Assembly (NCBI RefSeq): GCF_002878395.1
Contig: NC_061111.1
Span: forward strand, 20,957,908-21,021,907
From: Capsicum annuum
Lineage: Eukaryota > Streptophyta > Magnoliopsida > Solanales > Solanaceae
Direction of reading: 5' to 3'
DNA: 64,000 nt
Under the pieces are notes generated by a model. The model made no database searches and was not told the origin of the DNA. It worked only from the letters and a program-made list of their open reading frames with translations. Every line of letters starts with the position of its first letter. Positions within the stretch are counted from its first letter, which is position 1. Below, piece after piece: positions 11,701 through 22,716 of the stretch. The translations under genes and the position numbers were made by a program.

Positions 11701-14700
11701 TTCTTACACCATATTAGAGATATAAAAGATCCAGAGCATCCCTATTCTCTGGAAGAGCTGAAAGTTATTACTGAAGATGCCGTTGAGGTGGATGACGAGC
11801 GAAGCTATGCAAGGTGAAAAATGAATCCGTTTCAGATGTTTCTGTTTTGATTCTCCGTAGGTGGCATTTTTATGTTGTCTAACAAGAGGAAGTTCTTTGA
11901 TTCAGGGTTACATTCACGCCTACCGTTGAACATTGCAGCATGGCAACTGTTATTGGATTATGCTTGCGTGTGAAGCTTATGCGAAGTTTGCCTTCCCGTT
12001 ATAAGGTATGCTTTATCACGCTTCTGTTTTGATTCAACGGAGTCGTATATGTTACACATCTTTTCCTGTAAAAAGCATATTACAATTGATAGATTGTTAT
12101 GCTATAACTGATGTGTTGTTATAATTTTATCATAGAAGTCAATGATTACAAAAGTCATGGAAAAGAGGTTTATACCTCTAGAGCTGGAAAAAACATTGAT
12201 GTCACATGCTGCTACGTTTGTGTGTTTCCTTAGAACTGTTAAAAGACTTCAACCTTAAAAGTTTTTCCGTCGACACTTGTTGATTGAATCTTCAGGCACA
12301 TATCCTGCACTCGTGTTTTCATTTTCAAAATCTAGAGCCATTTGCAGATGTGGTTTCCTTTTTGTTGAACCTGTTATTGTGGGGCACGGGTAGATTCTAA
12401 CCAACATATCAAGTGTCATAATCTAGCTGAATCTGGCCTTCATTTAGTTCTACCAAGCCACCAATAAAAAAAATTATTCAACCGTGCTGTTAATCTTAAC
12501 TCTGGTATATTGAGTATTAAATGGATACTTCTCCTTTCGCAGCCTAAATGATACACGGTAAGCAAATGAAGTGACAAGAGTTAGAAAAAGGAAAAATGAC
12601 ACACACACATACATATGTATAAAGAGGATTTATTAGTAGCTCCAGAGCATATAACTATATGCGTAGCTCCATCTCCTTACGGTTCTTGGCTTCTTACTAC
12701 TATATCTTAAACATCCTTCAGCTGTGCGGTATCTTTTAGCTTCACTGTAGCTTCCTGGCAACAACATAATAAACTCTTTAATAAAAAATAGTTGGGATAC
12801 GGCGAACTTTGTTATTCTGAGTTCTTCTAACCCAATCCCTTCCAAATTCTTATGAGTAGTAGATGACAACCACACTTAGTTCTGGTTATCTTCATTGTTG
12901 TTAGGTCATATGTGTTTCCTTTTTGATGCTCTGATGATGTTCAATCTGATCATCTGTGGTGTGAGTTTGCTTCAATTGAGAGGGGGGTGGAAAGAGTAAA
13001 AGCTGTGGGTGTGGGAAAAATGTTGAAATGGAATGTGATGATATAGGGGCTGTTTTCTGGTGTAAATCATGGTTTTAGGTGTAATATGTTATGTAGAGGG
13101 AACTCAGAGTACTGATATTAGTTATTAAATTACGTTATTCGTGTATCATGATTTTCTTTAAAAGAGGGACGCTAGTGAAGGAAAACTTTCTCCTTTGCAT
13201 AATGCAATGGACAGTGTTGTTTTATCCTTCAGTTCAAGTAGAATTTTGTTAAAATGATTCCTTTTACACTCCTCACAGAAATGTGGTTTTCAAAGTATTT
13301 AACCACTTCCTAGCATTGATAAAAACAGTCCAACTATTTGTGACAAGTTGTCTCTAATTACTGTAAGAAGTTGTCTCTAGTTATTGTCTCAAAATTTTAA
13401 TTTCAAACCACTGAGTGGTCACAAATTTTGACAAATATCGATTCACCTTGCTACTATTCTAAATGGTGGCGTTCGCGCAAGCTTGCTAGCGAATCGACTA
13501 ATCTTTCCTTCCATTCTTTCTAACGTTCTTATACTCGAAATATTTTAGCCATTCTATTTGGTTGTAACTTCTCCCAGCACTCTATTTATGTTGAGATATC
13601 AATGGATGTTACACTTAACCAATCAAAAGAACAAAAAGCTTTAGCCATTCTAATGGAATTTCTCGGATTTTTCATTAGTGAAAAGAATGAACTACTTTTT
13701 TTTAATGAAATAAGATGTATTAAATATAAAAGCACCAAGAAGATGTAGTTATAGTGAAACCAAAAAGGGTATATGAAAAAAACATTTGCCAGCCCTATTA
13801 CAATCTGTCATCAGCAGCTAGGGAGCTAACAAAGTCCAAAAAAAGGTCAGTGTTAATTACAGGGCTTAACCTATTTCCCAACAAAAAAGGTTAACTAAGT
13901 ATGGGGCCTTGATAGCGAGAGTTGGTGTTGATATTCCATCAAAACATTTCCTGTTTCTTTCAGTCCATAAACACCAAAAATAGATCCGGATTCATCTTCC
14001 GTAGCTGTTTGATGGACTTATCAACAATCTGTTGACTCTTGAAAATTGAGAAGAACGGACTCCAAAATGTAGGTAATGGTCTCTTGGCTTCCCTGGCATA
14101 AATAGCATCTGTTTGGTAGTTGGAAGCCCCTTCTGATTAAGTTATCTTGGGTTAAATAGGCTTCACTGAGGCCTATCCAACTTAAACAGATCACTTTTGT
14201 TGGGATTTTGGTCTTCCATAATAGCTCCAGGGCCATCAACAATTTGGTTCTGGGCAACAATCTGATTGCAGCATTCTTTGATGCTGAAAAAGTTTCTTGT
14301 GCCCCCATGTGATAGAATCTGTTGTCTTCCTCAATGGCAAAACCTTCCAAACCTGCAAGTAGTTGCAATAGAAGCTCTATTTCCGAGTCTTGGACAAACC
14401 TTCTGACCTGTATTTCCCATGCAACTCCATCTCTGTTTTGTGCCTTGTAAGAGTCCTTCTGTAGCAATCTGGTAAAGAGGGGGATAAGTTTCCAGAAGTG
14501 AATTATTGTCAAGCCATATGTCACTCCAATTTTTTTCTTTTTGAGAAAGTAACAACTTGTATTTATATTTTCCAAAAAATAAAACCTGCCACAACATGTT
14601 ACAGGTTCCTAATTACAAATGTGAGACCGTATGCAGGAAGATCTTCAATCCTATAGCAAAAATTGCAATCAACCTAAAACATTCATAACTGATTCTAGAT

Positions 14701-17700
14701 CTTCCATCTTCCTTAGCAAAAACATTCATAGCAACCTAAAAAATTCATAGCAAAATTTCATCTTCATCGTCTGCATAATGTTGCTCTTGTTCTTGAAACA
14801 TCTAAGGTTTCTTTCTTTCTTACTACACTAACCACCAAATACAATCAGGAATTATTTTCCATCTATCTCTATGTCCAGAGATGTTGGCATAAGTACTCCA
14901 TATTCAGGGTCTGTGTTACTCTCCTTTGCGTCACCCAGTTCAGTCCCTTCATATTGATGAAAAGGTCCCACAAGTAACAGTCAGCCTCTTCCCCACATAG
15001 GAAATCAGGAATTATTTTCCATCTATCTCTATGTCCAGAGATGTTGGCATAAGTACTCCATATTCAGGGTCTGTGTTACTCTCCTTTGCGTCACCCAGTT
15101 CAGTCCCTTCATATTGATGAAAAGGTCCCACAAGTAACAGTCAGCCTCTTCCCCACATAGGAAACATCTAGGACTCAGTTGGATACCCCTCTTCATGAGG
15201 TTTCCTGAGTCAAAACAGCCTGTTCAGCAAGCAGCCAAGTAAACAAGATACCTTATGGGGAACTTTGGCTTTCTAAATCAGTTTGTAGGGCCACCCATTG
15301 ATCTGACTAATTAAGGGGTTGAACTTCTTATAAGCCTTTTTGACACTGAACTTCCTTACTTGTGACCCTGCCATTCCAAACAGTCTTGGACAGTAGTATC
15401 TCCTCTTGTTTGTTCCAAAATTCTGTAGGAATCTACTAATCTCTGGATCTCCCAATCATTTAAAGGCTTCTATAGCTCAAATTCCACTGTTGGTTTGACC
15501 AGACCTCTACTGCAGCGGCCCTCTGCTGCTGGTTGAGGTTAAATATATCAGGATAAAGAGCTTTCAAAGAGCCTTTTTCCAGCCAACTATCTTCCCAGAA
15601 GGATACCTTCACACCATTTCCAATCTTGATGTTGTTGTTTCCTCTTAGCTTATGGCTCTCCAGAGACTAGTCCTGTGAGGGCCTCATTTCCTATTTTGAA
15701 GCGGACATTTTGGAAGAGCTCATCCCTCTATTTGCTAATATATTTCCCAGGCCCAACACAGTAAGAAGAAGCTGTAGTTTTGAAAAGAACGAACTTTTTA
15801 AGATTATTGCAGTTATTTTTTTTTCAACAGTTCTCCTTGATATCAAATTGGCATTGTGCTTCCCGTAACTTCGGGCTAATAGGAAGCCTAACCTTTAACC
15901 AATAACCCATTAGCCAATCGAAAACTAAACTAATATTTTAGCACTGAACTCAGAAGTTCTAAATTTGATACTGAAGTAGCTATGTTCCTGCCTCCCATTT
16001 GCTAAAAGGGTGTTCTGAGTTTGATCAGCATATTATGAAAATTCTTCTCCACGGCACACATAAAAGCTGTGGTTTAACTTTTAGCTGCTTCAAACCAATA
16101 CCAGTTTTAAGTGATGCGTTTTACCAAAAGATTATGAAATATTAGGACAGTAAGGCCTGAATTTGAGCCCACTCTTTCAGACCAACATATAAGATAAAAT
16201 CTTCTAATAAGATAACATGTAGTTTCGACATAGTCAACATAGGCTAGACATTCATCTTAAGGTCAAGTAATCAGTTAAATGTTTGTTTCTTTCTAAATTT
16301 CGTAGTCTGGTTAGAAACTTGTACATAAATGTAGAGATACACGTGATAAATATTTGTTTTTAGAGAACTTCCAGTTTTTCTTACAAGACAAATTATTTAG
16401 TATTGGAATAAGTGGACCTGATAAAGATAAACATGATAAATTGTGGTTTACAGAATCTTTAGTTTTAAAGAACTTTCAATTTTCTTGGCAAGACAAATTA
16501 TTTATTTTTGGAATAAATGCACCTGATAGAGTTGAACAAATTCATATAGATGATCTCAGCTAGTATGAGATTGTAGCATAGTTGATTGAGTTGGTTGATC
16601 AGAAGTGATATATGGTCGAGCTTTCAGTGATTTGGATTTGTTAGGAAGGGAAGTCCTCCTTTGCCTAGATGCCTTTTAAAAAGATTTTTTCCCGGCCAGT
16701 TAGTCTAACCACAGGGATCCCCTCAAGTGTAGTAGGCAGCAGTATGTTCTATGTTGTTGTTCTTTTTTGGAGATAAATGTTCTATATTGGTGTTCTGTAC
16801 CATCTAGATACCCTTTTATTTTTTCACCTTAACAAAAAAAGTCAGAATAATTGTGGATGGAGGAAAAGATTCTACCCCTTTCGCTCCATACTTCAGGTTG
16901 AGTAACAAATTGCATTTTCATTCTCATTCGTGCTGTACAGAAAAGTTGTCATGATACTTGCGAAGTTCTTGTGTATAGAAGCTTCCTTTTCCTCTCCTTC
17001 TCTTACACAAGGTCTCTCATTTATACCAGTCTTAAATTTTGTGCTGTTTACATATACCCTTGTTTGCCCTGCTAAATCTATGGAAGTTTAGTGGTTTACT
17101 CTGTTGGCCAAGGAACAATTAAATGAGCTCAACAATCGACAAAGCGTAGAGTTTGTTTATCTTCCTTGAAAAGTAAAAGGTTGCAGTTGGTATCGATTGT
17201 GATTATCCTTTATGGTGGAAGGTACACAAGGAGTCTGGTGGCTTCTTTTGGATGCCAGAGATTAGGTCATTGACTTGTGAAATTTCCTCGTGCTTTAACT
17301 ACTTCTGGGGTGTTCCTGGATGATGTGGGTTACCTGTATCAGACTTTAACCCAGTCACTCTCTGCCATTTCAATGTTTTAGTTGCATTCATAACTGCAAA
17401 AATGAAATAATGATGCAAAGACTACAGTTGCAATTCATTGTTTTGTTGGAATATTGTGGAAATATTTCAACATTGAAGCCTTTTTTTCTTTGATAGCTAG
17501 CTTTGTCTTTAAACTGTTTGAAATTGTTTCCCTGTCCACAAGTGTACACTCTGCTTGTTTATAACATATCCTTGTTGTCTTGCCAGGTCGATATTAGAGT
17601 AGCACCTGGGACTCATGCTACGGAAGCTGCAGGTAATCCATCCGTTTCTCTATATCGATCATACAACATCCAATATTTAGCCACCAATTACCCTTTAACC

Positions 17701-18059
17701 ACTAACCAAAACAAATCTGGAGCTCCAGTCCTTTAGCCGTCAATTTGCTGTACTTCTCCCAACTGAACCCACACTCGCCTCCGTTTGTCAGTTCCTGGTT
17801 GCTTTCACTAAACGCTTACATTCCTTTTCTCCACAAAGCTCATAAACTGTAATTTTTATCTTCGTCCTTTTTAACACAGCACACAGGTTTAGCTTTCTTC
17901 AAGAGTAATCTGCACTTGTTTTATATTCAGCAACTGATAATTCGTTATCTGTCTGCAGTAAATAAGCAGTTGAATGATAAAGAACGCGTAGCTGCAGCAC
18001 TGGAGAACCCTAACCTTGTCGACATGGTTGACGAATGCCTTGCTCCATCTTATGCATGA
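5772..18059 (+). CDS. AE7: MIP18-family Fe-S assembly protein (AE7/CIA2-like)
   Basis: Five exons give 158 aa: 5772-5895, 11708-11813, 11906-12005, 17587-17632 and 17959-18059, the usual length of the family. The protein reads [19 protein letters not shown]..., [67 protein letters not shown]. This is the DUF59/MIP18 fold, a targeting subunit of the cytosolic iron-sulfur assembly (CIA) complex that hands clusters to apoproteins such as DNA polymerases and helicases. Cys87 in EHCSMAT is the conserved reactive cysteine of the family. The start is the first ATG and matches the family N-terminus. All joins keep frame. Intron 1 is U12-type AT-AC (separate entry); introns 2-4 are GT-AG. Introns 1 (5.8 kb) and 3 (5.6 kb) are swollen by LINEs. 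TTACAG just upstream (to 5731) may end a 5'-UTR intron. Identification rests on motif recognition. Confidence 0.93.
6879..11212 (+). mobile_element. RTE-type LINE, near full length
   Basis: 4334 bp bounded by a 10-bp target duplication ATCAGTCTAA (6869-6878 and 11213-11222). The first 950 bases are a GC-rich leader with a C run at 7031-7047. Then come an APE-type endonuclease and an RTE reverse transcriptase (separate entry), and a short 3' UTR that ends in GTATGGACTGCGTACATCTT, CCAGACCTCACTATGTGGG and GTTGTTGT. There is no gag-like ORF1 and no poly(A), as expected of RTE elements. The tail is the same as that of SINE-like fragments elsewhere in the window. Confidence 0.9.
7829..10907 (+). 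pseudogene. LINE endonuclease-reverse transcriptase, frameshifted
   Basis: 7829-9229 codes an APE endonuclease: [20 protein letters not shown] (catalytic Glu), [18 protein letters not shown] and [11 protein letters not shown] (catalytic His). The frame is lost at a run of seven A (9213-9219). Further breaks follow: TGA at about 9336 in what should be a KKRWQ-like stretch, TGA at about 9527, and a shift just before 9568. 9568-10185 holds the RT palm with [29 protein letters not shown] and FADDVVLID. Another shift at about 10180 leads into the thumb and C-terminus (10182-10907; [22 protein letters not shown]). Catalytic motifs survive, but at least four lesions make this copy non-autonomous. 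Confidence 0.88.
13697..15790 (-). mobile_element. L1-type LINE remnants, zf-RVT end
   Basis: Minus-strand remnants in AE7 intron 3. A T run at 13697-13704 is the poly(A) end of the first piece. 14597-14021 reads as the plant L1 ORF2 C-terminus in drifting frames: [52 protein letters not shown], the zinc-binding RVT end. A second, separate zf-RVT piece lies at 15455-15150 ([15 protein letters not shown], then [13 protein letters not shown] in another frame), so two truncated copies appear fused near 14.56 kb. Many stops and shifts; no intact ORF. Confidence 0.7.
14844..15163. repeat. 160-bp exact-looking tandem duplication
   Basis: Bases 14844-15003 are repeated at 15004-15163, both starting AATCAGGAATTATTTTCCATC (first 20 shown by position) and ending at CCCCACATAGGA. 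I see no difference between the copies, so the duplication is recent. It lies inside the second L1 remnant. Confidence 0.9.
16359..16563 (+). repeat. Two ~105-bp direct repeats in an open frame
   Basis: An open frame (16354-16563) contains two related units: [20 protein letters not shown] and [20 protein letters not shown]. The second is followed by [12 protein letters not shown] and a stop. Bases drift more than residues, which hints at former coding sequence, but I do not recognise the family. It lies in AE7 intron 3, and after the stop the related frame is broken. Probably a remnant of a mobile element. Confidence 0.35.
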
Positions 18060-18173
18060 GGAAGCTTATGGAAGATTCAGCCTGATCAAAGGCTTTTTTC
18101 CTCAAGCATGTTATATTGCCTGTTAGTGTTGTGATTGTTTTTAGACCTCTTTTGCTTGGTTTTTAATTAATTC

Positions 18174-18179
18174 AATAAA
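18174..18179 (+). terminator. Poly(A) signal of AE7
   Basis: AATAAA 115 bases after the AE7 stop codon, in T-rich sequence; a good candidate for the near-upstream polyadenylation element. Confidence 0.55.
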
Positions 18180-18556
18180 ATGTTTAATCTGCTATTTTCC
18201 CTTTAACTTCTATGCAGGAGGGTGATTACACCCAATTTAATTCTTTCAATGAATAAGCGATCGATATGAATATATAAATATATAATTATGCTTAAGTGTG
18301 CCACAACAACAACATACCTAGTGTATTCGCACATTTATGCTTAAGCTGCAGACTCAAATTTTATTAAAAAGTGCGATGATAAAATTGCCACTCCCATTTC
18401 AAATATTTGTAGTATTTATCTTTTACATGCTCTTTAATAAAATATTAAATAAGAAGGTTTTATTTTGACTATTCTACTCGTTTTATTTTAAAATACCGTC
18501 ACTCTTCATTGAATATTAATGCTAATTGTGCAATTGGAGGTAAAATAATACTAATG
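18180..18556. other. 3' flank of AE7
   Basis: AT-rich flank. 18303-18337 holds a very short minus-strand RTE/SINE tail (CAACAACAACATACCTAGTG, then TATTCGCAC). Nothing else is seen. Confidence 0.45.
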
Positions 18557-19030
18557 TGTAGCACCCCGAGATTACTTCCGGATGTTACATGGTATTTAGA
18601 ACCACAATAAAGCTCAATCTAACCCATGATACTGACATAATTAATGATTGAACAACTAAGTGAAAAAAATGTTATTAGCTGAATTTGCTCAGTACAATAC
18701 TGTTTAAAATATTTACAAACACTGATAATACAAAACAAAAATTAAAATAGAATACATCAACTTTGACAGACTGTCTTTGGAGTCTCTACTAATACTAACT
18801 ATAAGTAGTCGTAACTTGATCCCAGCTATCCCTAATCAATACATATGAATAAAAATAAAATAGTGAATCTACAAACTGACTAGAGTCCTCAAATAAAGAG
18901 AATTCATCCCTGCTAGCTGGACATTGCGAACTGTTTGATCATGACGTTGTGAGCTACATCTGTTACCTACATTATGAAATAATGTAGCCACACAAATGTA
19001 TATGTGGTCAGTACTTTTGGAATGTACTGA

Positions 19031-20201
19031 GGCCTCATTTGTTTTCACTTAATGGAGCTCTGAATTTGAATGGTTTAGACTTCAGACCATTAAGTGTGTC
19101 TGTTTTTTATTAAAATTTTAGCTCTTAACAGATCTGAATAAGTCGTATCATTCAGATCTGGAATCAAGAATAGGTCTTAATCATTCAGATCTCTAATCAA
19201 GTTTTAAGATCATTAAGAGGTATTTTTGTGTTGAATAATATTCATTACCTCTCTATCCACAGTCACTCATTACCACCACTACTACCTCTATCATCACCAC
19301 CATTGTCAGCCATCACCGCCAACCACTTTCACTACCATAACCACCATTGACAATCAATATCGCTACCACCCATTGTTGTTAACTTCTACAAAACCTATCA
19401 CCCCCAGTATTCTAATTATATCCACCGCTACCGCCACTCCAACGCTAACACCAATTCCAACGCTACCACCATCATCAAACATTATCGACCAATCGCTACT
19501 ACTAACCAACTCATCTATCACAAGTAGCACCACCGCTAACTACCACTAATACATCAACCTCCACACGTTCTTTGGCCACTACTACCATCATTGTCACCGG
19601 TATCGCCATCTCTACCACCATTTCAACCACTACTATCACTACAATCTATCTCTACTAACAACCATCTACACTATCACAGCTAATAACTTCTTCAACTACT
19701 ACCAACACATCGTAAAACATTATACATTCATTTTTCAGCCATCACAATCAATACCTCCAAAAACTACCATCAACCAACTTCACATTACAATCACCACCAC
19801 CGCTATCAATCCCCACCGCCATAACAGTCACTACAATATCAACCTTCTCTGCCATCGAAAACTATCACCACAAATATTGCTAGTCACTAATATTAGTCAT
19901 TACCACCACCACCATCAGTACAAACCATCTCTACTATCACTAGCAAACATAAATATTTTTTTTCAATCAAATAATAATTTTATTGTATTAATTCAAATAT
20001 TTTCTTACTATATAATTAATTTTTTATTTGAATTATATTTTTTATTTTTATTATATATACACGTAAATAATTTTGCACATTCAGATGTTGAAAAACAAAT
20101 AGTCTTAACCGTTCAATTTTCAGATCTGAATACAACATCTTAATCATTCAGTTGAGCATTAAGATTCAAACGTCTGAATCATAATAAAAACAAATGCAGC
20201 C
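19031..20201. mobile_element. PIF/Harbinger-like non-autonomous element
   Basis: 1171 bp with inverted ends GGCCTCATTTGTTTTCA and (reverse strand) GGCTGCATTTGTTTTTA, flanked by the 3-bp duplication TGA (19028-19030, 20202-20204). Removing it restores GTACTGAGTATGTGGGGGT, which is what the related LTR at 62.88 kb shows (GTACTGAGCATGTGGGGGT), so the empty site is documented inside the window. The core (19260-19920) is a degenerate ACC/ACT/CAT trinucleotide-rich tract. No transposase. GG ends and a 3-bp duplication suggest Harbinger, although TGA is not the preferred TWA target. Confidence 0.7.
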
Positions 20202-21544
20202 TGAGTATGTGGGGGTTAATCCAATAAGCAAAAACTGATATAAATCACAATCTTAAAACATGCATGTTAAATGTAAATAGACTCACCCTGATCATGAATA
20301 AAACTAAAAGCTGAAAAAACATAAGCATAAATAGTAAAGCATAATCTAATAAACTGAGTCATTACATAGTTTCTAAAATTTATCTTTTCCGTGAGAGATT
20401 CTCTTAACCAACATAAACCATGTGAGAAACATGGAGTCCGACGTAACAATCCTCATAGAAAGGATCCAATATACTTTATCAGGGTATAAAAGCTAATTGG
20501 GTTGATCACCTAAACATGTCCGTTTGAACAAGTTGAATACTAATATATGACATGTTCATTAGGACAAGCTACATGCTCACTTGGACAAACTGAATAATAA
20601 CCTACGATGGCACATAATTTCTGAAAAATAGAATGCGCTGAATCCATATTCCCTTTCGGTGTTAGGTACTACTTCCAAAATAATACTATTGCTTGTACTA
20701 TATCTATGAAGTTCACCTTAAAATAAGCATATGAGCTAATAAGTCTGAAAACATGATATGCTTCTGTTTCTATCTCAAAATTTTGATCTCTTATGTGAAA
20801 TTCATAGTTTGTCTGAAACTGTTACTATGCTGCAATGCTTTTGTATCTCAAATCGGTAAACTTGAATTTCTTATAAACTGAGTACTTTATGCTCAAATCA
20901 TAATCATTTAACATCTCATGGAAACTTCATATCAAAATGTCAAAACTTATTGCTTGATATCACTTTAGTGGATAAAACTTAAATAAGCATGAAATCATAT
21001 GCAAAATAATATGCAACTTATGAAGAAACATCATAAACTCAAGCATAAGAAAAGAGGATATGACCCCTAGTTACAAAATTTTTAAATTCATGATAAAAAC
21101 TTAATTTTTGGGCACAAGAAAGAAAGGTTATCCTTGTTCAAACCCCGTATACATGGACTTAGTAAATTGCTTGAAGAAAACTTAAATTGGAGCCTTGATA
21201 GCTTGAATTTTAGAGAAAAAATTACTCTTTGGTGTTCTTGAGAGTTTGGGAGGAGAGGAATCATGTGTTTGGATTATAAGATGAGGGAAAACGCATTAAC
21301 ATTAGTTATAGAATCATTTAGGACGTAAATGACTTATTTGTCCTAAAAAAACTGAAGAAAAACGTGAATTTTAGCGTCCCTGGGGCCATGAGTGTGGCAC
21401 TCCCTTATCTCGGAGCACACAGGGCATGAGACTCTCTTATCGCGGACCCTCACTGCTTCACTCGCGAAAATACTCATAATTTTTACTTGGGTATCGAATT
21501 AAGGTGAAATTAGATGAGTCGAAAAGAGGATTGGAATACCTTTT

Positions 21545-21745
21545 ATTTGGTGCAAGGGCGGATCTACGGTAGCCGGTGGGGCTTCCCGGGAACCCCTATC
21601 CGCTACCGTAAGACTTATAATTACATTAGAAAAATTTAACATAGGTTTAAATATTAACAGGTAGGAACTCATAACAAAGTAGTGGGATAGCTTAGTGGTA
21701 GGAGCAGCACACTTGAGATGTTGTAGGTTGTGAGTTCAAACCCTT
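21545..21745 (+). mobile_element. tRNA-like SINE fragment with hairpin head
   Basis: TAGCTTAGTGG (21688-21698) and GAGTTCAAACC (21732-21742) resemble RNA polymerase III A and B boxes at SINE spacing. About 110 bases upstream is a GC-rich hairpin with arms ACGGTAGC and GCTACCGT around GGGGCTTCCCGGGAACCCC. The two parts may belong to different elements, and no target duplication was found. Confidence 0.35.
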
Positions 21746-21844
21746 GTGGAGGTTGTTTTTTCTCCATTTACTTTTTTTCCAGCTTTATTTATTTTATTGG
21801 GAACCCACATGTTTGAAATCTTTTTTTCTTCATTTAATTTTTTT

Positions 21845-22712
21845 CAGCTTTATTTATTTTATTGGAAATCCACATGTTGAAATCTTAAATCTGTCTCTGA
21901 TTTGGTGTGTCTTGAGCCCTCAAACTCAATATATTCTAGAAGTTATACTCGTTTTAAGTTGACTCTTGTAGGATCGAATACCAAAACTCAATCGATAAAA
22001 AAAGTTCTCAACTCAACTTTGCTCTAAGTGTTTCTTATGAACATTCTTCACGTCAAAAGCACTTTACACATGCACTAGGTAAATGATCATGACACTTATC
22101 TAAGATTAAAATTATTATTTTTGAACCTATAACCATATGATGAACGGTTAAAAGCTTAGCTAAAAAATTTTGGGGTATTACATAATATATATATATAATC
22201 CAAGACAAATAATTATTAGCACGGACAATAAATATATGGACAAAAAAATTATAACAAAGTAAAATATATAATTATTTACAGCTTTATTTATTTTATTGGA
22301 AATCCACATGTTGAAATCTTAAATCTGCTTCTGATTTGGTGTGTCTTGAGCCCTCAAACTCAATATATTCTAGAAGTTATACTCGTTTTAAGTTGACTCT
22401 TGTAGGATCGAATACCAAAACTCAATCGATAAAAAAAAGTTCTCAACTCAACTTTGCTCTAAGTGTTTCTTATGAACATTCTTCACGTCAAAAGCACTTT
22501 ACACATGCACTAGGTAAATGATCATGACACTTATCTAAGATTAAAATAATTATTTTTGAACCTATAACCATATGATGAACGGTTAAAAGCTTAGCTAAAA
22601 AATTTTGGAGTATTACATAATATATATATATATATAATCCAAGACAAATAATTATTAGCACGGACAATAAATATATGGACAAAATAATTATAATAAAGTA
22701 AAATATATAATT
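21845..22712. repeat. 434-bp tandem duplication across the LTR end
   Basis: 21845-22278 is repeated at 22279-22712 with only a handful of differences, one being TA-repeat length. Each copy begins CAGCTTTATTTATTTTATTG and includes the last ~340 bases of the LTR plus ~95 bases of flank. Just upstream, 21751-21820 is itself a diverged ~70-bp copy of the start of the unit. Confidence 0.9.
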
Positions 22713-22716
22713 ATTT

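Larger units (their letters stand above)
5896..11707 (+). other. U12-type AT-AC intron 1 of AE7
   Basis: The only splice solution that joins codon 41 to HIRDIKD in frame uses /ATATCCTTTT at 5896 as donor and ..CTTAC/ at 11707 as acceptor. The split Asp codon is G|AC. The donor matches the minor-spliceosome consensus in full. TTCCTTAAC at 11691-11699 is the U12 branch-site consensus, with its branch A 9-10 bases before the acceptor, the required spacing. There is no usable GT donor near the end of exon 1. The 5812-base length is mostly a LINE plus a 230-bp tandem duplication. A run of about 18 G at 6603-6620 lies in the transcribed strand. Confidence 0.92.
18557..22182. mobile_element. Solo-LTR-like unit, TGTAGCACCCC...GGGGTATTACA
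   Basis: The unit starts TGTAGCACCCCGAG and ends TTTTGGGGTATTACA, the TG..CA ends with short inverted termini typical of Solanaceae gypsy LTRs. It is flanked by TAATG (18552-18556) and TAATA, a 5-bp target duplication with one mismatch. Inside, AATGTAGCCACACAAATGTA and GTACTGAGTATGTGG match the LTR at 62403-62908. There is no coding sequence of its own. It is enlarged by the insertion at 19031-20201 and by SINE-like sequence near 21.6 kb. Orientation is not decided. Confidence 0.5.

Noticed and set aside
12633..12875. 80-aa minus-strand open frame in AE7 intron 3
   Set aside because: No recognisable domain, and it lies inside an intron of a gene on the other strand.
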